DNA of 64,000 nt from Dicaeum eximium (lineage: Eukaryota > Chordata > Aves > Passeriformes > Dicaeidae), in assembly GCA_013396995.1 (NCBI GenBank), contig VWZP01008548.1, forward strand, positions 930,001-994,000. The letters are read 5' to 3'. A program made the translations under genes and the position numbers. Each line of letters starts with the position of its first letter. Position 1 is the stretch's first letter. Below, piece by piece: positions 51,240 through 61,043 of this stretch. A model generated the notes under the pieces. It saw only the letters and a list, made by a program, of their open reading frames with translations. It was not told the DNA's origin and searched no databases.

Positions 51240-51960
51240 AGGTAAGGAACCTCAGCCGCTTTTCCAGAATTAATTTCTGTGTATGCTAATTATGCAGCTT
51301 GGATGCATAATTATCCTTCTTGTTGTTTTATATATCCATCTCACATGCTGGCAAAATTCACCTCATTGACTAAGTTTGTCTAGTATCCTTCTAGGCATTA
51401 CATAATTCATTTCTTTCATGGCAGCTCCCTGTAATTTCCTCCTCTGTAAATTTAAATTGACTTCAGATAGTACCTGTTTTTCTCAAGTTGTTGACATCTG
51501 AAAGGTGATGAATAAGCAGAGAGCCATGAGGTGCTTTAGTTTCCATTCCATGTCAGAGGGTCTGTGTCTGCCTTAAGAATGTCTATATCAGGAATTTTGG
51601 AATGTGGTGCACATTGTTTTGCTTTCATAACCACCACAGTAGCCCATGTGGCATTGTGTCAAACAAGGAGTGCTCTCCCACCTTTAGCAGAGGACGTGGG
51701 CCACTAGTAGTTCTTGTTGGTTATCATGGTTTTGTTCTGGAAAATAAAAGCTTTTCATTTTCAGCAAAGACTTTATGAAGGTATTCTTCTTTATGGGCTG
51801 CCATAAGTTTATAATTCATGTTTGCAATGTGTTCTTCATAAATTCATCTGTGCATATGTGGAAAGGAAGAAGATGTAGCAGGCAGGATAAAAGAATAGCA
51901 TTTAGGCTGGAGTCTGCCAAGCTTTTTATTCTTGAGTTAATGGTCTAAAACTATTTGCTG
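51240..51960. promoter_or_regulatory. Candidate conserved non-coding element (weak)
   Basis: Repeat-free and frame-free sequence with homeodomain/POU-like words clustered at 51,270-51,320 (AATTAATTTC, GCTAATTATGCAG, GCATAATTATCC). It resembles enhancer-type conserved DNA. Conservation is untested. Confidence 0.2.
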
Positions 51961-52844
51961 GGAAATGTTAATGGTTTTGAACAAATGTATCACAAATAGA
52001 AGGCTGCTATATATTTTGGAGTAATTATAATTTATCTAATTATCTTAGAAAGCCTGAGTGAATCAGTCTTAATGAATGTTGCAGCAAATCTGAAATTAGG
52101 GATCAAGTCTAAACTAAGCACCTCAGACAACTGATGGAAGGAGATAGGCACTTTAAGGACATCTCCAATGAAAAGTCTAAAAATGGGCAGATGCTAATAC
52201 TTTCATACTTCCCCTCAGCAACTTACTAGCTGGTAAAGCTGCTTCTTATCTTAGCTGCAGTGAAGCTGCCAGCAGAAAATATTCATGGCACCTCCCTCTC
52301 TTTCATAGCTATATCAGGGTAGGAGTCAGCTCAGAATTACTGGTTTACTAGACTTCAGTGTTGGAGCAATTCCATCAGAGCCAAAGCATATTTAAATCTC
52401 AATGGGTAAAGTTGATACTGGGAATTGTGAGAACTGAAACAATTTTCAGCATCTTCTGTGTGTTATATATTTGACCCAAAACTAATTATTTAGGGTGATC
52501 TTTTTTTCTTCTGGCATCCCATTAACAAAGAACAAATCCTGTAAGCTTACTGGTCACCACTACATTAAGGACTGCTTTGCCATCACCAGAACATTTTCTT
52601 GTACTTTTTTTCATTAATTTGGTTGTAGTTTTCTACATTGTATCCTATTATCCTATTTTAATTCTTTCAACACTAATTGTCATCAGGAAATATGGAATAA
52701 CTAGTGAAAAACAGAAGGATTTGAAATATATACACTAAATTCAAGGAAGAGGAGGCCATTATATCATATTAAATTGTAATTTTTCTGGTTATCCTTACTG
52801 AAGGCAATAATCTTTTTTATACTGTAGTTTATGCTCAGTAAGAA
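51961..52844. other. Unique AT-rich non-coding sequence
   Basis: No gene or repeat is recognised. Confidence 0.5.
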
Positions 52845-53220
52845 CATCACAGTAGGATAAAGTCCCACAGCACTTTAGTGGGACTGACGATGAGGATGCT
52901 GCATGGGATAGAGCCTGGGAGCTGGGGGACTCCCCAGGGTCAATCCTACCCCACAGCCAGGAGCAGAGCAGCTGGAGGACCTGGGAAGGACCTGATGACT
53001 GGGGCACAGACTGAGACAAGGTCAGCAAGCAAACCCAGAGGTGGTATCAACTCGGTGGGACCCATGGCTGGGCAGGGCAGGGTTGTGGGGAGCTGGAGAC
53101 TGTCCCTACTGTGGTGTAACTGGGGCAGGGGCTGGCAGATGCCAGGGAACTGAGAAGGGCTTTGGCAAGGTGGGCAGAGCCCAGGGAGGCTGGTCAGGGG
53201 CAGTCAGGCCTCTTATTGCC
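52845..53220. other. GC-rich island of unknown origin
   Basis: About 375 bp of G-rich, purine-biased sequence (for example GGCTGGGCAGGGCAGGGTTG, GGGGCAGGGGCTGGCAGATG) abruptly set in AT-rich DNA. CpG steps are rare, so it does not look like a CpG-island promoter. At its left edge an 8-bp inverted repeat AGTCCCAC/GTGGGACT (52,861-52,885) surrounds a 9-nt loop. Frames of 77-91 codons on both strands fit the low stop density of GC-rich DNA. It could be the GC-rich part of a retrotransposon (a CR1 5' region or an LTR) or other inserted DNA. Confidence 0.55.
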
Positions 53221-54189
53221 CACATGGCCATTGAAGAGATATTCATGCTACAGACACCTAAATTATTTTCTATGTCTACACCCCTGACATAAATCTGATA
53301 TCTTCCTGTAGAGTAACTGACTATATGGCTAAAACAACCAACAACACTGATTTAGTCTACTCTAAAGCATAACAATGGAATAAAAGTTTAAGCTAAAGAA
53401 TTACACAAGTGTTAATCCATTTGAAATGCGTTGGGAGACTCTTTCTGATCCAGTATTGTGGTTTTAGTCCTCATTAAATCTGCTCTACCCATATAGATTT
53501 CTCAAGCTTTTGGGGCACCACATGTGGTAACTCAAACCTATACTTACATAAAAGAATCAAATCCCTACAGACTCCCCTGTCCACATTGGCTGCATCTCTG
53601 TTGACTACATGTAAACATGTAGCTTATATGTCAATACCTGGACATTGGTTCTATTTCCTAAATATAAATGTTTAGTGCCATTTGAAAGGATCTATATTCT
53701 CTTCCATATGCTTTTGGTGACTATAAAACTAGGAAACCATCGTCCTTTTTCAGTGGAAAAAAAGCCAAATAATTTGTACCAGAGCATTTCAAATCGTTAC
53801 TGTTTTCAACTGCTATTAAGACCTTAAAGTTAGAGATAAAATTTTAATTATGTCCACTATGTATATCCATTATTTTCTTTATTTCACTAAATGCAGCATT
53901 ATTCAGGCATTAAAATTCCCAGAACTTTTGCTGTAGCTGCAATATACTCTGTTGCTTCCTAACCTGTACATGGGAAGATTATTTCTACTTAATTATAGGA
54001 CTTCAGACACAGTCTTAAAAGATGTCATGCTATTTTATCATGCTGCTTTTTCAGTTGGTTAGGGTAATTTTCACTTCTAATCCTGTCTTCCTATTGCATT
54101 GTCCAAATCATTATTATTAAGTTGCATTGACTGCTTAGTAGACTCCTGAAAAACTTGATACTTCCTAGCTATTTGGCAAGGCTCATTAG
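53221..54189. other. Unique non-coding sequence
   Basis: No gene is recognised. A small palindrome CTACATGT-AA-ACATGTAG lies at 53,605-53,622. The right end may belong to the old CR1 that follows. Confidence 0.45.
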
Positions 54190-54680
54190 TAATAGCAACA
54201 TATAAAAAGTCTTGTAAAATCAAGATATGGAAAATCTGCAGCATCTCCTTTATCTACAAGGTTTGCTACCCTGTCATAGTTAGGAACAAAATTTAAAAAG
54301 AGGATTGTTTGACAGGAGTTGCTCTTAGAATGTTGAAGTTATTTTTCTCCTTGTTATCTCCTGTGTAGTTACAAACATTTATTATTTTATGGTCCTTTTC
54401 TGCAAAACCAAGTTGACCACAAAATCACAGAATCACAGAATCTCTTCTTGTTTGTTACCCAGCTGGTCAACATCTTTTCTGTTCTCACTTATTTCCCTAT
54501 TCCTTGCCTTTTAAAGACAGGCACCTTGTCTTTTTTGTTTTGTTTTTTTGTTCTCAGCCTTGAGGACTTCATCCATTTTTCGTGAGTTCTCAAAGACAAA
54601 TGCTAGCAGTGTATCTCTAAAACAGACATTCAGCAAATGCCCTTAAGTGTTATGATTCATGGGGTCGCATTGCCTAAGAC
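54190..54680 (-). mobile_element. Very old CR1 LINE internal fragment (minus), possibly with a nested tail
   Basis: Scattered blocks in reverse-complement CR1 order: ATCTACAAGGTTTGCTACCC with TGTCATAGTTAGGAACAAA (the lineage-typical phrase of the RT region), TTTTAAAGACAGGCACCTTG, CTTGAGGACTTCATCCATTT, GTGAGTTCTCAAAGACAAAT and CATTCAGCAAATGCCCTTAA with ATGGGGTC. Divergence is high, so the limits are approximate. In the middle, at 54,422-54,443, AATCACAGAATCACAGAATC looks like a CR1 3' tail and could mark a small later insertion or chance similarity. Confidence 0.55.
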
Positions 54681-54792
54681 TTAGAAACCTTCCTCCAAGA
54701 ATGAAATTCAGAATAATGAGGTAACCATCTAAAGGGTGGTATTTGTAGAAGAGAAGAAATGGGATTCAGAGCAGTTAACACCTTCAGTGCTG

Positions 54793-54824
<32 letters not shown>

Positions 54825-55633
54825 CCATACAAAGAAATGAGCTGACCTTTGCAATTGCAAGATTCCCAAACTCATTATTTAGGAACCTGCTGAATCTGGA
54901 TTCAAGAGCTGAAGTACCCTCTAAAGGTATAAACATGAATAATAAGAATAAAGCCTCTCTTCTTTCCCAAGCAAATGAGATAATACCTAAATCATTAAAC
55001 AAAGAACGTACTAATAGCTTCAAAAATAAGAATAAGCACAGTCTAAATATGTCTGGAAAATTTCTGGGAAGGATACTATCTTTCTGGATCTTTTTTTTCA
55101 TATCACTTCTCAGTTATTTTCTTGTTGGCCATTTGACAATTTTAATGAAAAATTCAGTCTTGATATTTTTTGCTAAGGAGCTCCTCTTCAGAATGATGCG
55201 TTATTTTCACAGTTATTTTCATCTTTCTTCTTATATAATCAAATTAGGTTTTCTTAGCAACAGTGCTTCTGATTGTATATTCTTACATGCATTAGCCTTT
55301 TAATATTTAACGGGCTCTTGTCCTACAGTTTTTTATTTGTCCTCTGTCATCTGACCCAGTTGCCATTTTTGGTATACATCTTTCAGATCAGGTTGGTGAA
55401 GGACTTATAATTATGAGAAATTAACTTCTACTTTATTTACTGTCCTCCTGCACGTGCTTGAATTTCCAGTTTGAAATTATCTGGCTTTAAGATTCAGCTA
55501 TTACATAAAATACAAAAGAAATGTTAGATAACATAGTAATATCCACAGTAATAAATATTTTCAAACTATTTTACTCTATACAGGGTATATGCCAGGCATG
55601 GAGAAAGGCCATGATCTGTGGCTAAGAAAATAT
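54681..55633. other. Unique sequence with (AT)n repeat and a long open frame
   Basis: (AT)n at 54,798-54,824. The plus frame at 54,794-55,303 (169 codons) is the longest in the window but begins inside the AT repeat. Its product would have a K/N-rich middle and a hydrophobic segment (FWIFFFISLLSYFLVGHL) near residue 95. The opposite strand is open as well for 105 codons. I recognise no family and do not call a gene. Confidence 0.4.
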
Positions 55634-56597
55634 TCATAGTTTTATGGAGGTCAGGGGATCACTATTGGACCCAGTCCTGTTTAATATCTTTATTGATGAT
55701 CGGGATGAGGGGTTCAAGTCTATCCTTAGTAAATTAGCAGAAAACACAAGTTGTGTGGGACTGTCGATCTGCTGGAGGATAGGGAGGCTCTGCAGAGGGA
55801 TCTCTACAGCCTGAAGCAGTGGGCTGAGGCTCATGCTATGATGTTCAACAAGATCAGGTGCCAGGTTCTGCACTTTGGCCAGGATAACCCCGTGCAGTGC
55901 TACAGGCTGGGGGCAGACAGGCTGGAAAGCTGCTCAGCAGAAAAGCACCGAGGAGTGCTGGTTAATGGTTGTACATGAACCAGCCTGTGCCCAGGTAGCC
56001 AAGAAGGCCAGTGGCATCCTGGCCTGTATTAGGAATAGTTTGGCCAGCAAGACCAGAGAAGCCAGTGTCCCCCTGTACTTGGCACTGGTGAGGCCGCACC
56101 TCTAGTGTCGTGTCCAGTTTGGACCCCCCAATTCAGGTTGGACACTGAAGTGCTGGAGTGAGTCCAGAGAAGGCACAGAGCTGGTGAAGGGTCTGGAGCA
56201 CAATTCCTATGAGGAGTGGCTGAGGGAGCTGCAGCTGTTTAGCCTGGAGCAAAGGAGGCACAGGAGAGACCTTCTCACTCTCTACAGCTGCCTGAAAGGA
56301 GGCTGTGGCCAGGTGGGGATTGTTCTCTCATGCAACTAATGGTAGGACAAGGGACATAGTCTTAAACTGTGTCAGGGGAGGTTTAGATTGGGCATTAGGA
56401 AGAAATTTTTCACAGAAAGGGTGATTAGACATTGAAATGAACTGCCCAGTGGAGTCACCTTCCCTGAACTGTTTAAGGAAAGACTGGATGAGGTACTCAG
56501 TGCCATGGTCTAGTTGACGTGGTGATGTTAGGTCCTGGGCTGGATCAGATGATCTCAGAGCTCTTTTCTAGCCTAATTGATTCTGATTCTGGTTCTC
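55634..56597 (+). mobile_element. CR1 LINE 3' half with ORF2 remnants (plus), inactivated
   Basis: The best preserved CR1 here, about 960 bp, 5'-truncated inside the reverse transcriptase. It starts with GGATCACTATTGGACCCAGT and TTTAATATCTTTATTGATGA (the conserved GPVLFNIFIDD region). The active-site FADD block is degraded: where Phe-Ala-Asp-Asp is expected the frame reads LAENT, so the catalytic aspartates are gone. The frame then shifts to VDLLEDREALQRDLYSLKQW...FNKIRCQVLHFGQ, and shifts again to CAQVAKKASGILACIRNSLA, which ends in a stop at about 56,102 (VRPHL-stop, where the family continues). The non-coding 3' part continues through GAAGAAATTTTTCACAGAAA and GATCAGATGATCTCAGAGCT to the tail TTGATTCTGATTCTGGTTCT. 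No RT activity is possible. It is younger or better kept than the other copies. Confidence 0.95.
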
Positions 56598-59500
56598 AAA
56601 ACTGTCACATCAATTCCCTCTAATAAGACAAATTTACTTTTTTTTAAACTGTTTGTACCTGTTGGACTGAATGTTTAACAGCCATTAGAGTGTTTAAGAG
56701 GTAGCTAGCTGTGTGCTACAACACCTATTTGTGCCTGTTCCTCTGCTTCATTCCTGATGTCTAACACTTGCATGACTCTAGGTCCTAGATCTCTTTTAGC
56801 TCTTCCCTTTAACTCCTGATCAATTTTTAATTCTCTGTTCCTGATACTGACTCTTAACCTTGGATTTACCTTTTCATACATCTCCAGAGTCTGTTTTGTC
56901 TCCTGAGGTCTTTCCTTTGATTCTCAATATTGTGCTGGACTTTTTACAGATCCAGAGCTACTAAATATCTACAACCTCATGAGGGTTATGAGGGCTACTA
57001 AATCCTATTTTTTTTTCATAGCCGCATCAAAAAAGGTCAATTTACACAATTTTAGTTCTTGGGATTTTGTGTCTATGTTCTGTTGTCACTGAAAAGCAAT
57101 AACCGATCTTCCAGATTCTATTTTTGTGTGCTGCTTTTCACAATATAGCATCGAACTTCTTTAGATTGTGACTTTAATAAAATTTTTTCCCTATATTTCT
57201 GTTATTTCTTAGTACCTTATTTTTTGTTCAACACAATAGAAAACATCTTTAAGTTCCTTAAATCTTCAACTGTGAAAATAAGAATGCATAACAGGAATAA
57301 CCTTTCTCTGCGCATACAGTGTAAACCTTTTGAATTTAATTTAATTTTAGTCAATGTCTAACAGTGAGATGAATTTCTGTGGTGTGGGTTAATTTCTGTA
57401 TTGCAAGCAACACAATTTCACTACAGCTTCCATGTAGAAGTGATCATGGCTTATAAAGTTCCTGTTACACTCCTTGGATATTCAGTTTGATTGATCCTAA
57501 TAAGAGGTATCCAATACCAAATAGGATAGCCTAGTGCATCTGTGACTTTCGTATTTGATTGATAGAAGCTGCACAGAACCTGTGGAAGATTTGTGTAACA
57601 CTGCATAGGAAGGTAAAAACCCAGTGGGATGTGTCTTGACACAGTAATGGACTCACTAAATCAAACCCTTAGTTCACATGCAAATGTCAATATTTAGACA
57701 GAAGATTTACTTGCGAGCATGGAATGAGTACTTATTTCTGTATATTAAGTCATTAAGTGGAAAAAAAATTGACCTGAACATTTTATTTTCTTATAATTTC
57801 CTTAGTTGTTATGAAGACTGGTATTTCATTATCAAATTTTATACAACTTAGTATGTGTTCAAAGCAGTGCACATACAGCTTTCCTTACATTTTTAAACTT
57901 GTTCTATTCTTAATATTCTGCATACATTGGCTTTTACAATTCCTAAAATTTTAGCTTTTCCACTAAAATTGCCTACACTAACTAATGCTGTGCCTCACAA
58001 TGTACTTAATACTAATTTGTTGAATGCAAAATCAACTATTCGTGTGACTTTCAGATTTTGTTCAGTTTTCATCTCAGTGGCTGACAGTAAGAAGAACTTC
58101 CATCTGAAAAAAAGAGCATGTAGATAATTTAGTGTTGGGTAAATAGTAGATGATACTCTTCTTGTAATAGAAGGGTATTGGCTTTCTGAAAAGTATTCCT
58201 GGAAGGGCTTCCTAGACTAAAAGTCAACTATTTAAGTCTTCTAAACACTGATTGAAAAGCATTTACATGCTTGTTAATAAACATAAAATCAGGTTTTGGG
58301 TTAAGTGTGGCAGAAAGAGAAGTGGTTTATTGAAAAACAAATGAAAAATAAAAATTTATAAATCTGATCTCTTCAAAGTTTGGACAGAAAAAATCCCCAA
58401 ACCAAAAACCACCACAAACCCCACAGCAATTCAGCAGGTCTTAAAAGGCTTCAGATCAAAACTTTCATATAAGTTTACAGCTCTGATGTTATTAGTGAAA
58501 ATTATTATTTTTATTAGCACTGTACTAGCAGATATGAAATGACCTTGAAGTACATAGGCTGGCTTGTAATATAGGTATACAATACCAAAATTGAATGGTT
58601 GAGCTAAAACTAATCTTTTAACAAGACAAAACACTTAGGACACCTCAAGATCTTCGTTATGAAGATACATGCACAGTTACTCTTTGTGGTACATATGCTC
58701 TGTGAATAAACATTAGTACCCTAGAGCTGTCTTTTAACACAACTATAAAGAGGATCTAATGGGAAATCTTGCCAAATGTTTCTGTTAGAGAATTTTTTTA
58801 TTATTTGTAATGATACAAATTTTTTTCACTCCTATACCAGTGTTTTAAAAATGGAAATAAAATGTTATGGCTCCAGAATATTTTGAAATGTAATTCAAAA
58901 TTTGATTATGATTAAATCTTGAAATTATTTCTTTAATAGTTAAATATAATTTGTAGTGATTTTAGTGCAGTAGCTTTACCCTTTGGTGGGTCATGGGAAC
59001 TGAAATAGTCTATACATGTGTAATTTTGTGTTTAAGTGATCAAAGGCAGCTTCCAGTCAGATCACATTGAAACATGGTGTTGTATTTTCTAGATCAAACT
59101 ATATCTGTTCTGTAATGAGAATATTTATTTGCTTCAAATAGGAATTAAATCAAATAGGAGTTTTTTGAACTTACCTTCAAATTGACATTCTTGTGTTATG
59201 ATCAGCTATTCAACAATAAATTGAGAGTATAAATACATGCATAGGAAAACAGCAGGCATCCTTCATGAACAACTTTTCAGTAGATTTGGTTAAAGCAAAA
59301 GTATCCTTTTTTTAACAAAGTGGTTTAGAATTCTTGTACAAGAGCAATCTGTGGAGAAAAAAAAAATTTAGATTATGTTCTAGAGTATTTATCTATGATT
59401 AAAATAATAAACTAAATAGAGTCTGTTCACTGAACTTGACACAAACCAGCACACCATGTTCCTGTCTGTTCAACTAAAGTCTGTTACTTACCTACCCTGC

Positions 59501-60965
59501 CCCACATCTGGGAACAGATGTGGACTTTTGGGAATAGTCCATGGCTTCTGCTAATATCTGAATTGTCCTCAGCTGTTACTTGGCTTGATCAAAACTGGGA
59601 CAGGAATCCCTCTAAATATATTAGTACAGATAACCATGTTTCCATCTTTATCAAAATTTATGTTCTCTGGCACAGATTGATTTAAAAATAGAAATGTAAA
59701 CATTGAAAATTGCTTGACAAATTATACATCTTCTGCTTTTCTCAACCATTGACTGATTTTGTAAATTCTGACTTTCCAAATATTTAATCCTCCATAATTC
59801 CACTCTCTAAGGCAAAGACATCTTCACAAAGGCAAAGGTGAAGTTTAGTCCCTAAGTCATTGATGAGCTCCAGAAATTGCATTTGTATTTAACTCTTCAG
59901 GACAGTATGCAGGATTGTGTTTGGGTACAGGACTGTCCCCAAGGCAGAGAGGTAAACAGAGAGGAAGGAAGGATGATGCTTAATTTTAATTTCAAGGAAC
60001 TGGTATGTTGCATTGTTCAGATTCACTGCAGGCAGGAGTAACTCTTGAGTTGAAGAAATTGGATATTATTCAATTCTCTCAAAATTGGTCTCTGCAAAGA
60101 GCCTTTTATAGGGAAAGTGGTGAACAACATGCTGCAAAGATTGGTCATCCATGAGGACATCAGGATGTCATTCATTTGTCATCAGGACAAAGCCATTGCT
60201 GAACCCCATGAGAACACCACAAATACATTTTAGATTATATTCAAAACTGTATCTAAACTCAACAGCTGATCATGTTCTCTATAATAAGATGAACTAAGTC
60301 CTATATTTTTGTTTGTTCAGAATCCGAATCCAAATGTTATTATGCTGGCTTTCACTTGATATCCATATAAACAACTTTGATATAATTGCAGACCAGGAGA
60401 TTCCAATAAGTGTGGTCAGTTGCTCTTTCTTTTATAAGATTAATGTTTCTTTCCTATTGCTTCTTATAAAAACTGTGGAAGCTCAGATGACCCCCAGGAT
60501 CTCACAAAACACCTTCTTTTGCTTTAGACTGGCACATTACCAGTATGCTTTTGCATATATCTGTAACACTAACTCAAACCAACGGTTGAAAAGAAATATT
60601 GTACCACTGTCTGCTTCTGAAAGAATAAACAGACAGATATTTATTTTAAAATCTTAGGTTAAAATCTAATTATAATACACTATGAAGTGTAGGAAATGGG
60701 CATCTGGTTGTTTTTTTGGTGGTTTTTTTTAATCTTTTAAAGATCAACATTATTTTAATGAATGCAACCACTGTCATTGCTAATTCTTTATATGCTATGT
60801 TAAACAAACTAAATTTGAATGATGGGCTGCAGCATCAGGGAATTCCTGCACCTGCAGTACTAACGATTATTCACTTAACTTCATGAATTCTCCTCTGAAT
60901 TTCATCCTCCAGAATTGTTTACACTAAAAAAAAGTGGGCAAAATAAGTTATCAAAGATTTTATTT
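56598..60965. other. Unique AT-rich non-coding sequence
   Basis: 56,640-56,960 is moderately pyrimidine-rich. An A/C-rich stretch lies near 58,385-58,430. The 114-codon plus frame at 60,313-60,657 has no motif. No gene or dispersed repeat is recognised. Confidence 0.5.
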
Positions 60966-61043
60966 TTTCTATCACTTTAAATTCATTCACATTGAGCAAG
61001 ATAGTCATCTTGCTCAATGTGAATGCATTTAAAGTGATAGAAA
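60966..61043. repeat. Near-perfect hairpin, 37-bp arms with a 4-nt loop
   Basis: The left arm (60,966-61,002, ending CACATTGAGCAAGAT) and the right arm (61,007-61,043, starting ATCTTGCTCAATGTG) are reverse complements at 36 of 37 positions, with one T/G difference near 60,983. The loop is AGTC (61,003-61,006). Such a tight loop is unlike a miRNA precursor and no terminal repeats of a known MITE are visible. Confidence 0.95.

Noticed and set aside
60966..61043. miRNA precursor
   Set aside because: The loop is only 4 nt and the pairing almost perfect along the whole arm, unlike typical animal precursors.
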